Shown: positions 1 through 6,944 of the stretch, piece by piece
How positions within the stretch are numbered: the stretch's first letter is position 1
Layout: each line of letters starts with the position of its first letter
NCBI GenBank assembly: GCA_002408085.1
Contig: DHQL01000010.1
Coordinates: forward strand, 135,871 to 159,898
DNA length: 24,028 nt
Direction of reading: 5' to 3'
Origin: Spirochaeta sp. UBA5339
GTDB taxonomy: Bacteria; Spirochaetota; Spirochaetia; DSM-2461
Made by a program: the position numbers and the translations under genes
The notes under the pieces: model-generated
Told to the model about the DNA's origin: nothing
Databases searched by the model: none
The model's input: only the letters and a program-made list of their open reading frames with translations

Positions 1-1
1 T

Positions 2-379
2 GAGCCGGTTACTGAGCCGGTTTCCACCTCTTCAAGGATCATGGGACAAACAGCCCCCCTTTCCGAGGATAAAAATCAGAAGCCCCCTATGTCATCCCAT
101 CTTTTATCCTACAAACAGCAGATTCTAGAGGAAGTCGGCCGAAATAAGATATATCCTGCTTCGGCAAGAAAAAGAGAACAGGAAGATCAGGTAGAAGTGA
201 AAGTCATTATTGGCAGTAATGGGCGGATACTCAGCCTGAGTATTATAAATCCTTCTGAGTACACACTTCTGAACGATGCAACTCTTCGGGCTGTACGAAA
301 AGCCTCACCCTTTCCCTCTCTCCCGGAAAATATTGATGAATTTGAAATGACTTTTGTCATGAATTATGAACTTCAATAA
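2..379 (+). CDS. tonB: TonB family protein, C-terminal part (5' truncated by window edge)
   Basis: This is the C-terminal end of a TonB-type energy transducer, which carries proton-motive energy from an inner-membrane ExbB/ExbD complex to outer-membrane receptors. The reading frame is open from base 2, so the gene starts outside the window. The first visible residues (EPVTEPV) resemble the Pro/Glu linker that normally spans the periplasm. An internal ATG at 41 is not the true start. The last ~80 residues fit the TonB C-terminal fold: a YPASARKR segment, V-E-V-K-V-I-I-G followed by a glycine turn, and a SPFPSLPENI motif matching the family's PFP-x-x-P. The usual Gly after YPxxAR is replaced by Arg-Glu-Gln. 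A TonB-dependent receptor follows 120 bp downstream on the same strand, so the two probably work together. The family call is solid. The partner ExbB/ExbD genes are not visible. Confidence 0.82.
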   Translation, partial: EPVTEPVSTSSRIMGQTAPLSEDKNQKPPMSSHLLSYKQQILEEVGRNKIYPASARKREQEDQVEVKVIIGSNGRILSLSIINPSEYTLLNDATLRAVRKASPFPSLPENIDEFEMTFVMNYELQ

Positions 380-407
380 ATAATATAATTTTTCTATTCA
401 TTATTGA

Positions 408-436
408 TTGACAGAATTAGTTGAGACTAATAATCT
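408..436 (+). promoter_or_regulatory. Candidate promoter and operator-like dyad before the TonB-dependent receptor
   Basis: A perfect TTGACA (408-413) is followed after 17 nt by TAATCT (431-436), a weak -10. A 6-bp dyad, ATTAGT-N4-ACTAAT (416-431), lies between them and would place a bound repressor on the promoter. The core TTAG...CTAA arms look like half of a DtxR/IdeR-type metal-regulator box, which would suit an uptake receptor. This is inference from pattern only. Confidence 0.4.
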
Positions 437-499
437 ATACATATAAACTTTTTTTGTTAATTAACATTAACTAACATTTTAATATAAAGGACAGTTATT

Positions 500-2452
500 T
501 TGAGCAATAAAAGGATACAATTTCATTTGTTTTTTACTCTTTTATTCATAATATCTGCAAATTTGTTTTCAGAAGAATCAGAGATGATTGTGGTAACGGG
601 TAGCAAGTTTGAGCAGAATGCAGATGATTCAATAGAAAAAGTTGAGGTCATATCAGAGGAGGAGATCCGTGAAAAAGGAGCCAAAACCCTTCTGGAAGCC
701 CTGGCACAGATTCCCGGAATTCAAGCCAGCGACCATGGGACATCTTCAATAATGCTGCAGGGATTCGATGGTGATTACGTAAAAATCCTGATTGACGGTA
801 TAGAGGTAAACGGCAGAATCAACGGTGCTGTCCCCAGCGGACTGATTCCGGTCAGCTCCATCGAAAGGATAGAAATTATCAGAGGAGCCAGTTCCGCTCT
901 CTATGGCTCTGATGCCATGGGTGGTGTCATCAATATCATTACCAAAAAACAAATAAAAGATACAACGGAGTTTTCAGGAGAACTGGTACAAGAGGCAGCA
1001 ACAAACCTCAGGACCTACACGGAAAGCTCACTCTCCTATTCTACGGGAAAAATGAGCCTTGGTCTTTCCGGTTCTTTTGACTATGACAGCGGAAATTTAC
1101 AGTCCGAATCACAGGATGAGAAATACTACGATGTGTACAAAATCCCCCTGTCCCGTCTGGGCTCAATCCGTGGTACAGCCGACTGGATTCTTGAGAATGG
1201 CCGGATAGGAGTGTTCTCGTCGTACTCCAATTTTTACAATAAATCCAACTCCGGAACAGTTTACAGAACCAGCTATGATACTCACAAGGCCGATGCGGGC
1301 CTGACCTGGGAAAGTACACCCGGTGATTTATTGAGTATGAGCGGTTTCATCTCTGGAAAGTACTTTGATCTTGAATTGGGAAGCTATGACCTGACAGACA
1401 ACTCTGCTTCCATTGAGAACAGAGTGTTTACAGATCTGGAAGCGGAAGTCCGGGCAGATTACAGTCCCTGGATAAATCACAGCTTCCTTTTTGGAAGTAA
1501 TCTGAAGTTTGAGACTCTGGAGGATGACGCCTCATTTGATGAAATAAAAATGGGGATGCAGATGAGTCTTTTTGCTCAGGACAACTGGGATATAACTTCA
1601 GATGAGCGATTCATTCTGACTCCTGGATTCCGTATTGATTACTCCCCTCCACTGGATAAAGACAGCTCTCCGCTGTTTCAACTGACACCCAAACTGAGCT
1701 TTAAGTGGGCCATGGAGAGTGGTATTCTCAGGGCTTCCTACGGTATGGGATATAAAATGCCCACCATGCAGCAAAAATACTGGGTATTCTGGCACAACTA
1801 CGGCGGTACAGGGTTTTATGTTCTTGGTAATCCCGATCTGAAACCGGAAAAGTCCCATGGATTAAACCTGTCATATACCCGGAAGATTCACAGCAAATGG
1901 AATATATCATGCGGGCTCTACTTCAACGCTGTGAGAGACCTGATCAATACGCAGATGGACTCAGGAGATGGTGACTACACCTATCAGAATGTAGACAAGG
2001 CTGTAACATATGGTGGTGATGCCCGCATACAGTATGCCGGCAGCAATTACCGCGGTAGTCTGTCCTATGCCTATACAGCTGCAAAAGCATACAACGAGTC
2101 TCTGGGACGCTATATAGATTTAGAAGACAGGGTTCCCCATAGTCTGCAACTCACTTCCTCTTATACCTTTACCTCTATAGATCTGAAGATCCATGGCTCA
2201 GGAACCTGGGAGTCCCCCAGGGTACAGAACGGAGTGACTGAATATATGAGTCCTGACAAGTTCCTGATATCCCTGGGAATAGACAAGTCTTTCGGAGAAC
2301 ATTTTGAGCTCTATATCAAAGGAGAAAACCTGCTTGACAATCTGCACTTTATCCGGGGAAGCGGCGGGTCCTATGAAGGTGTGAGCCAGGAAGATTATTT
2401 TGAATATTATGACGGTATTATCGTGACCATCGGTGGCCGTCTGAAATTATAG
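500..2452 (+). CDS. TonB-dependent outer-membrane receptor
   Basis: The product is a 650-residue outer-membrane beta-barrel receptor that imports a scarce ligand (iron chelate, haem, cobalamin or similar) using TonB energy. The start is a TTG with AAAGGA (486-491) 8 nt upstream. A hydrophobic signal peptide covers about residues 6-24. The mature protein starts almost directly with a TonB-box-like EMIVVTGSK (about 28-36). The plug domain follows (about 40-150), with DGIEVNG and the well-conserved IERIEIIRGASSALYGSDA and GGVINIITKK segments. The rest is an aromatic-rich barrel with GNPDLKPEKS and a C-terminal IKGENLLDN segment. The last residue is Leu, not the common Phe. Length and architecture resemble BtuB-like and siderophore receptors, but I cannot name the ligand. 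It follows tonB and its stop overlaps the ribosome binding site of the next gene. Confidence 0.93.
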   Translation: MSNKRIQFHLFFTLLFIISANLFSEESEMIVVTGSKFEQNADDSIEKVEVISEEEIREKGAKTLLEALAQIPGIQASDHGTSSIMLQGFDGDYVKILIDGIEVNGRINGAVPSGLIPVSSIERIEIIRGASSALYGSDAMGGVINIITKKQIKDTTEFSGELVQEAATNLRTYTESSLSYSTGKMSLGLSGSFDYDSGNLQSESQDEKYYDVYKIPLSRLGSIRGTADWILENGRIGVFSSYSNFYNKSNSGTVYRTSYDTHKADAGLTWESTPGDLLSMSGFISGKYFDLELGSYDLTDNSASIENRVFTDLEAEVRADYSPWINHSFLFGSNLKFETLEDDASFDEIKMGMQMSLFAQDNWDITSDERFILTPGFRIDYSPPLDKDSSPLFQLTPKLSFKWAMESGILRASYGMGYKMPTMQQKYWVFWHNYGGTGFYVLGNPDLKPEKSHGLNLSYTRKIHSKWNISCGLYFNAVRDLINTQMDSGDGDYTYQNVDKAVTYGGDARIQYAGSNYRGSLSYAYTAAKAYNESLGRYIDLEDRVPHSLQLTSSYTFTSIDLKIHGSGTWESPRVQNGVTEYMSPDKFLISLGIDKSFGEHFELYIKGENLLDNLHFIRGSGGSYEGVSQEDYFEYYDGIIVTIGGRLKL

Positions 2453-2461
2453 GAGATACAA

Positions 2462-2884
2462 ATGAGAAAGATTTTTCTTAATGGTTTTATTTTGGTGATG
2501 CTCATAGCATCAGTAGCAGTTTTCAGTTCCTGTGAGACTGAATCAGGGGGGATCAGTATCAGTGATGAGTACAAAGCCCTTCTTGGTGACTGGGAAATGG
2601 ATGGAATGGCATCTATGATCTATACATTCACAGAAGAGGCACTAGTCTTCTCCGGTTATGGCAGTTCATACACCTATACCATTGTAAGTGATCAGGTTGT
2701 TACCTACAGCGAAAGCGAAGGTTATACTGTCATCACCTTTGATGTCGAGAGTTCTGAAGGCAGCGGGGTGTCCGAGAGGATCATAACAATAGTCGACAGC
2801 AGTACCATTATTATGACTACAACCAAGACTGTTGAAGGAACAACGACAACAAGCGATACCCAGTACAACAAAGCCTCATCCTGA
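2462..2884 (+). CDS. Small Ser/Thr-rich lipoprotein
   Basis: This 140-residue protein is probably lipid-anchored. An N-terminal hydrophobic stretch ends in VFSSC, a plausible lipobox with the acylated Cys near residue 24. The mature part opens with DEYKALLGDWEMDG, a pattern typical of lipocalin-like small lipoproteins (a GxW near the start of a small barrel), followed by alternating beta-type strands and a Thr-rich tail. The start ATG has AGGAG (2451-2455), which overlaps the TAG stop of the receptor gene, so the two are surely co-transcribed and probably translationally coupled. Its role is unknown. By position it may assist the receptor at the outer membrane. The lipocalin-like resemblance is weak and rests on the GDWE motif and strand pattern alone. 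Confidence 0.75.
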   Translation: MRKIFLNGFILVMLIASVAVFSSCETESGGISISDEYKALLGDWEMDGMASMIYTFTEEALVFSGYGSSYTYTIVSDQVVTYSESEGYTVITFDVESSEGSGVSERIITIVDSSTIIMTTTKTVEGTTTTSDTQYNKASS

Positions 2885-2911
2885 TAAATTGCATAACAGC
2901 AGATAAAATAT

Positions 2912-2953
2912 GGTCGGACCTGTTCTCCTTCAACTGGAGACAGGCCCGATTCC
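2912..2953 (+). terminator. Imperfect stem-loop after the lipoprotein gene
   Basis: The arms 2914-2928 and 2936-2949 pair almost completely (TCGGACCTGT.. with ..ACAGGCCCGA, one bulge and one mismatch) around a 7-nt loop. No U-tract follows, so it may be a weak or factor-assisted terminator, or an mRNA 3'-end stabiliser for the receptor-lipoprotein transcript. Confidence 0.4.
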
Positions 2954-3043
2954 TGCCTATTGGATTTCAATTCTCAAACTTATTTACTGACGGTTTCATA
3001 CAGGCTGTATAGTAATTCAAGAATATCAAAGAATGTGCATTCA

Positions 3044-3072
3044 TTGAAAATCGCAAGCCATTCGTATACAAT
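3044..3072 (+). promoter_or_regulatory. Candidate sigma-70 promoter for the FMN-binding protein gene
   Basis: TTGAAA (3044-3049), a 17-nt spacer and TACAAT (3067-3072) give five of six matches to each consensus box. The predicted start lies about 75 nt before the ATG at 3155. This suggests the FMN-binding gene is transcribed separately from the receptor genes. Confidence 0.6.
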
Positions 3073-3154
3073 TAAACAATAGTTTTTGAAGAATATATAT
3101 TTTTCAGAAAATAACAATTATGACAGTACTGAATTGTGCTGTCCGGGAGAATAA

Positions 3155-3943
3155 ATGAAAAAAACAATATTACTGTTTTCTATCCTGCTGATTGCCGCAG
3201 GATCAATTTTTGCTGATAATTACCGGGACGGTGTCTACTTTGCCCAGGAAAAAGAGTATCCCGGGTCCGGCTGGAAATACAATGTGACCCTGGTTGTGAA
3301 CAGGGGACAGATCAAAGAGGTCAGCTGGAACGGTTCCAATATCAACGGTGGTGACGACAAGGTTACCATGTCCCGCACAGGCCGCTACGGCATGGAAGAG
3401 AAGGGCGGAGCAATGGCTCCCTGGTGGAAACAGGCACAGGCCGTGGAAAAAGCTCTTATCCGTTTCCAGGATGTGGACAGGATTACTCTCTCTGACAGCG
3501 CGGGTCATACCGATGCCGTTTCGGGAGCATCCATCAAGGTTGGACCCTTTGTAGCCCTTGTAAAAGAGGCCCTTGCCGCAGGCCCCGTGGGTTACGGTCC
3601 CTATAAGGATGGAAGCTACAGTGCTCAGCAGCCCGGCTTTCACAATGGCTACAAATATGCTGTTGCTGTGACAGTCACCTCGGGCTACATTGTCTCAGTA
3701 AAATGGGATGGAATCGCCCAGGACGGCGGAAAGAGCAAGGCTCAGCGCTCTGTGGACGGCGAGTACGGAATGGTAGCAAATGGCGGAGCCATGGCACCCT
3801 GGTTTGAACAGGCCAAGGCTGTGGAAGCCGAGGTTATCAGCACACAGAGTATCGACCAGCCCGATGCCGTTTCCGGTGCCACCATCGGTATTGAACCCTT
3901 CTATGAGCTCCTGAACAGCGCTCTTAGAGGAAAAAGAAGATAA
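3155..3943 (+). CDS. Exported protein with two FMN-binding domains
   Basis: This 262-residue periplasmic or surface flavoprotein has a signal peptide (residues 1-20, cleavage after SIFA). It carries two homologous FMN-binding domains, about 22-140 and 148-258. Each has the pattern YxDGxY, a GGAMAPWW or GGAMAPWF segment, and a flavin attachment motif: DAVSGAS (120-126) and DAVSGAT (237-243). In this family the last Ser or Thr of D-x-x-[ST]-G-A-[ST] is covalently linked to FMN by the exported transferase ApbE, also known from treponemes. Two sites suggest a two-flavin electron carrier. No Cys lipobox or membrane anchor is seen. GGGAG (3145-3149) precedes the ATG. The neighbouring receptor cluster raises the possibility of periplasmic metal or ligand reduction, but this is inference. 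A strong terminator follows. Confidence 0.88.
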   Translation: MKKTILLFSILLIAAGSIFADNYRDGVYFAQEKEYPGSGWKYNVTLVVNRGQIKEVSWNGSNINGGDDKVTMSRTGRYGMEEKGGAMAPWWKQAQAVEKALIRFQDVDRITLSDSAGHTDAVSGASIKVGPFVALVKEALAAGPVGYGPYKDGSYSAQQPGFHNGYKYAVAVTVTSGYIVSVKWDGIAQDGGKSKAQRSVDGEYGMVANGGAMAPWFEQAKAVEAEVISTQSIDQPDAVSGATIGIEPFYELLNSALRGKRR

Positions 3944-3953
3944 TATTCCTTAT

Positions 3954-4691
3954 TCAGGATTCAGAGGGGGCCGGTTCTTTCGGGAGCCGGCCCTTTTTTA
4001 TATTTGACTCAGGGGAGATTGACTGCCCCGCTGCCGAACCTGCCGCGCGCCCCAGACGCTCACTCTCCATCTGAAACTCATTGAGCCTGTCAAAGACATC
4101 CATCAGATGATCTACCGAAACATCCTGCCGGCAGAGACCGGCTTCCTGCATCTCCCTGATCAGGTAGTAGGTTGATTCGATGGTGGACAGACAGAAGGAG
4201 GCAGGCTGCTTCTTGATCTGAAACCGGGACCTGTAGGATGCCGAGAAGGAGAGCCGGGGCAGAGTCTGAAGGCTCGGGGTATGGTGAACCATCTTCCGGG
4301 CCATCACCCAGGTGGCATCCACCAGAAAGACCAGCAGCTTTCTGCCGGTTCTGACTGTCTGACTGTCAGGGCCGTGAAACTCATCGCCGTAGCGGCTGCC
4401 GAACTCATCTGCCGTCAGAGCTCCCTCCCCGGGATAGAGAACAACAGGAAAACAGGACTCGTCCTCCAGAAGCTCACGGTACCGCCTGTTTGAATCAAAG
4501 GACTTTCCCACAATGATCTCGGAATCTTCCAGAGAGAGGGCGGTCAGCCGGCCTGTACCGGTGCGCTGTTTGTAGGCCTCCCAGGGGTGCATCAGAAAGA
4601 CAAATTTCACCCCCGTGTCCACCTCCCGGATATGAGAGCAGTAGCACTGGTTTTGAGGACGAAAACAGGTATAACAGTTTTGACGGGACAT
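3954..4691 (-). CDS. DTW-domain tRNA-uridine aminocarboxypropyltransferase
   Basis: The 245-residue DTW-domain protein belongs to the family (TapT/TuaA) that transfers a 3-amino-3-carboxypropyl group from S-adenosylmethionine to a tRNA uridine (acp3U). Visible features are an N-terminal zinc-binding-like knuckle C6-x2-C9-x6-C16-x-C18, the MHPWE and RTGTGRL segments, the signature D125-A-T-W128 and a later LSTIES motif. The C-terminal ~25 residues are low-complexity, rich in Ser, Lys and Pro, and are encoded opposite the terminator of the neighbouring gene, so they may not be conserved. The ATG at 4691 keeps the Cys knuckle intact but has no Shine-Dalgarno site. An extended -10 lies just 8 nt upstream, suggesting a leaderless transcript. 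The gene is divergent from the hydroxyacid dehydrogenase and not functionally linked to it in any obvious way. Confidence 0.85.
   Translation of the reverse strand: MSRQNCYTCFRPQNQCYCSHIREVDTGVKFVFLMHPWEAYKQRTGTGRLTALSLEDSEIIVGKSFDSNRRYRELLEDESCFPVVLYPGEGALTADEFGSRYGDEFHGPDSQTVRTGRKLLVFLVDATWVMARKMVHHTPSLQTLPRLSFSASYRSRFQIKKQPASFCLSTIESTYYLIREMQEAGLCRQDVSVDHLMDVFDRLNEFQMESERLGRAAGSAAGQSISPESNIKKGRLPKEPAPSES
3966..3999 (+). terminator. Rho-independent terminator of the FMN-binding protein gene
   Basis: GGGCCGG (3968-3974) pairs with CCGGCCC (3987-3993), and the helix extends inward by three more pairs. Six T follow (3994-3999). It lies wholly within the 3' coding end of the convergent DTW gene, so the tail of that protein is written by the terminator's opposite strand. 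Confidence 0.9.
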
Positions 4692-4699
4692 GGTCAGTA

Positions 4700-4728
4700 T
4701 ATATAGCAGTAAAGACAGGCTCTGAAAA
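4700..4728 (-). promoter_or_regulatory. Candidate extended -10 promoter of the DTW gene
   Basis: Read on the minus strand, TTTTCA (4728-4723) is followed after 17 nt by TATATA (4705-4700), preceded directly by TGC (4708-4706), an extended -10. Only 8 nt separate the -10 from the ATG at 4691, so the transcript should start 0-3 nt before the start codon. Confidence 0.5.
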
Positions 4729-4811
4729 GAGTAAAAATACTTGTTGATCCCATTCTGCTTTAGAGGTAGCCTTACAGCAATGGAAAAAAATCAAAAAGAG
4801 GAGTACCTGAA

Positions 4812-5765
4812 ATGAATATCCACGTAATCGAGCCCCTTGCCGTTTCAGATGAAAAGATGAAAGAGATGAGCCGGACCCTGGAAGAAGCGGGACACCGGAT
4901 TATGTTTTTCCCCGACCGGAAGACCGATATTTCAACCATAGTAGAGCGCAGTCACGGTGCTGATGTGGTTGTAATTGCCAATATGCCCTTTCCCGCCGAA
5001 GCCGTCGCAGCTCTACCGGATATGAAACTGCTGGCTGTTGCCTTTACCGGACTGGACCATGTGGCCATGGATGCCTGCCGGGACCACGGTGTCGCCGTCT
5101 GTAACGCCTCGGGGTACTCTACCATAAGCGTTTCTGAGCTGACCCTTGCCCTGATAATCGATGTTTTGAGGAATGTAACCCGCCTTGATCCGGTGACCAG
5201 GGCCGGAGGGACAAAGGACGGTCTGGTGGGCTTTGATCTGGCTGGAAAAACAGTCGGCATTATCGGTTTGGGGGCCATCGGCACCTATACGGCCCGGCTC
5301 CTGAAGGCCTTCGGCTGCCGTCTGCTCTCACCTGACAGAGGGAAGTCTGTCCCCGCAGATCTTGAGATTGAACTCTGCTCCATGGAAGAGCTGCTGAAGA
5401 ACAGTGACATTGTCACCCTCCACTGCCCCCTGAATGAGAACACCAGGGGACTGATCGGCACTGCTGAACTGGAGATGATGAAGGAGTCTGCTGTTCTGAT
5501 CAACTGTGCCAGAGGACCCGTTGTGGATGAAACAGCACTGGCCGAGGCACTGAAAGGCGGGAAAATCGCAGGAGCCGGAGTGGACGTCTACACCGTCGAG
5601 CCGCCCCTGAAACCTGAATCCAGTCCTCTTCTGGACCTGGAGAATGCTGTTCTCACCCCCCATGTAGCTTTTGCCACAAGGGAGGCCTTTATACGCCGGG
5701 CCGATATAGTGGTGGACAATATCCTTGGCTGGGCAACAGGTCATCCCAAAAAAATCAAAGGATGA
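4812..5765 (+). CDS. D-isomer-specific 2-hydroxyacid dehydrogenase
   Basis: This cytosolic oxidoreductase of 317 residues interconverts a 2-oxoacid and a D-2-hydroxyacid with NAD(P)H. Typical family substrates are pyruvate/D-lactate, glyoxylate/glycolate, hydroxypyruvate/D-glycerate and 3-phosphoglycerate. The N-terminal substrate half runs to about residue 100. The Rossmann domain carries GIIGLGAIG. The catalytic triad is visible: Arg in NCARGPVVDE, Glu in VYTVEPP and His in LTPHVAF. The protein lacks the C-terminal ACT domain of classical SerA, so a phosphoglycerate dehydrogenase role is less likely. The start is supported by AGAGGAG (4797-4803). The stop is 42 bp before the ATG of lrgA on the same strand with no terminator between, so the three genes probably form a unit. 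That suggests the product or substrate is moved by the LrgAB pair. Confidence 0.88.
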   Translation: MNIHVIEPLAVSDEKMKEMSRTLEEAGHRIMFFPDRKTDISTIVERSHGADVVVIANMPFPAEAVAALPDMKLLAVAFTGLDHVAMDACRDHGVAVCNASGYSTISVSELTLALIIDVLRNVTRLDPVTRAGGTKDGLVGFDLAGKTVGIIGLGAIGTYTARLLKAFGCRLLSPDRGKSVPADLEIELCSMEELLKNSDIVTLHCPLNENTRGLIGTAELEMMKESAVLINCARGPVVDETALAEALKGGKIAGAGVDVYTVEPPLKPESSPLLDLENAVLTPHVAFATREAFIRRADIVVDNILGWATGHPKKIKG

Positions 5766-5781
5766 GACATTGTAAGTTGGA

Positions 5782-5804
5782 AGGCAAATTACTACAATTT
5801 GCTT
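5782..5804 (+). promoter_or_regulatory. Stem-loop between Shine-Dalgarno site and lrgA start
   Basis: GCAAATT (5784-5790) and AATTTGC (5796-5802) form a perfect 7-bp inverted repeat around ACTAC. GGAAGG (5779-5784), the only Shine-Dalgarno-like site, abuts its left arm, and the ATG at 5808 lies 5 nt beyond its right arm. The stem could bring the two together, block initiation, or act as a DNA operator. Confidence 0.5.
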
Positions 5805-5807
5805 CAT

Positions 5808-6164
5808 ATGGTTAAATTATTCAGAGAAATTCTAATCGTCCTGCTGCTTCTGGCGGCGGGACTTCTGCTCGGCAGAATAATCCCCTTCCCCTCGAGCCTC
5901 ATCAGCATGCTTCTCTTCCTGGCACTCCTTCTATCAGGAGTACTGAAGGAGGAGTACTTTGCAGGGGGCCTGTCGGATATGGTCCTGAAATACCTCTCGG
6001 TCTTCTTTATTCCCCCGTCCATGCGGGTCCTGGATTCTCTCGCTCTTCTTGAGGGTGTGTGGCCCAGGATTCTTCTGGTGGTTCTGATCAGCAATGTTCT
6101 GATAATGGGAGTCACCGGTCTGACGGTTCAGCTTCTGCTGAAAACGGAGCACCACGATGCCTGA
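5808..6164 (+). CDS. lrgA: LrgA/CidA-family membrane protein
   Basis: A small, very hydrophobic protein of 118 residues with about four membrane helices, it matches the LrgA/CidA (holin-like) family by size, by the LLFLALLLSGVLKEEY segment and by the FIPPSMRVLD motif in the middle. LrgA proteins work with LrgB, whose ATG overlaps this gene's stop. Members were first described as murein-hydrolase and lysis regulators. Later work on Bacillus PftAB and streptococcal LrgAB showed pyruvate transport, and the plant LrgAB fusion PLGG1 moves glycolate and glycerate. I chose the ATG at 5808. A TTG at 5799 would add three residues but lies inside a perfect stem-loop. The preceding 2-hydroxyacid dehydrogenase makes a small-carboxylate transport role attractive, but this is inference. 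Confidence 0.82.
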   Translation: MVKLFREILIVLLLLAAGLLLGRIIPFPSSLISMLLFLALLLSGVLKEEYFAGGLSDMVLKYLSVFFIPPSMRVLDSLALLEGVWPRILLVVLISNVLIMGVTGLTVQLLLKTEHHDA

Positions 6165-6852
6165 GATCCTTACAAACAACATATTCTTCGGCATCATTAC
6201 AACGGTGGCAGCCTTTGCACTGGGACGTCTTATCAACAGGAAGACGGGGCTCACCATCCTCAATCCCTTTCTGGTAGCCTTCCTGATCCTGATGGCCATG
6301 GTACTTCTTCTGGATATCCCTCTGGACCACTATATGAAGGGTGCCGCCTGGCTGGAACAGATGCTGCCGGTATCCATCATCCTTCTGGCCCTCCCCCTCT
6401 ACCGTCAGCGCGGTCCCCTGCACTTTCACAAGGTTGCTATAATTGCGGGAATCACGGCGGGAGTGATAACCAATGTGGTCAGTACCATACTCCTCTGCCG
6501 TCTCTTCGGACTGGATGATGTGCTTCTTCGCTCACTGATACCCAGGTCCATCACAACTCCCCTGGGCATGCTGATGGTGGAGAGTTTATCGGGAGTCAGC
6601 AGTATTACGATGATAACAATTATTGTAAACGGACTCTTCGGGGTGATCTTCTACACACCCATCTATACGGTCTTTAGAATTCATCACCCCATTGCACAGG
6701 GTGTGGCCATGGGAACAACATCCCATGCCATCGGCACCGGCAAGGCCCTGGAGCTGGGCGAGGTGATCGGAGCCATGAGCGGGCTGGCCATTGTGCTGAC
6801 CGGGTTAATCACGGTACTTTCCTATCCGCTGATCAATATGATTCTGGGTTGA
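6157..6852 (+). CDS. lrgB: LrgB-family membrane protein, partner of LrgA
   Basis: The 231-residue polytopic inner-membrane protein has the family hallmarks: LNPFLVAFL in the N-terminal third, then RSITTPLGMLM (the SIT-TP signature), and near the C-terminus GTTSHAIGTGKALELGE followed by GAMSGLAIVL. Its length is normal for LrgB. The ATG overlaps the last 8 nt of lrgA, so the two are translationally coupled and expected to form one transporter or channel. No obvious terminator with a U-tract follows on this strand. The nearby GC-rich hairpin at 6881-6898 has its U-tract on the minus side and serves the convergent sugar operon. Substrate is not readable from sequence. Pyruvate, lactate, glycolate or glycerate are the best candidates from family knowledge and the linked dehydrogenase. 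Confidence 0.92.
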   Translation: MPEILTNNIFFGIITTVAAFALGRLINRKTGLTILNPFLVAFLILMAMVLLLDIPLDHYMKGAAWLEQMLPVSIILLALPLYRQRGPLHFHKVAIIAGITAGVITNVVSTILLCRLFGLDDVLLRSLIPRSITTPLGMLMVESLSGVSSITMITIIVNGLFGVIFYTPIYTVFRIHHPIAQGVAMGTTSHAIGTGKALELGEVIGAMSGLAIVLTGLITVLSYPLINMILG

Positions 6853-6872
6853 AACCGGCCCGGGACAGATGA

Positions 6873-6898
6873 CAAAAAAACCCCGCCGTCCGGCGGGG
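6873..6898 (-). terminator. Rho-independent terminator of the sugar ABC operon
   Basis: On the minus strand the stem CCCCGCC/GGCGGGG (6898-6892 with 6887-6881) has a 4-nt loop and is followed by seven T (6880-6874). It lies 47 nt after the stop of the binding-protein gene. On the plus strand no U-tract follows, so it is directional. Confidence 0.93.
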
Positions 6899-6944
6899 CT
6901 GTAAGTCATCAATTACGGATCAGATCCGCGATCTACATCAGGAA

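Noticed and set aside
500..2452. Naming the receptor as a cobalamin or haem receptor
   Set aside because: Plug and barrel motifs are generic; no cobalamin riboswitch or haem-specific motif was seen nearby.
5799..5807. TTG at 5799 as the lrgA start
   Set aside because: The codon lies in the arm of a perfect stem-loop and 14 nt from the only ribosome-binding-like site; the ATG at 5808 is preferred, though the TTG cannot be fully excluded.
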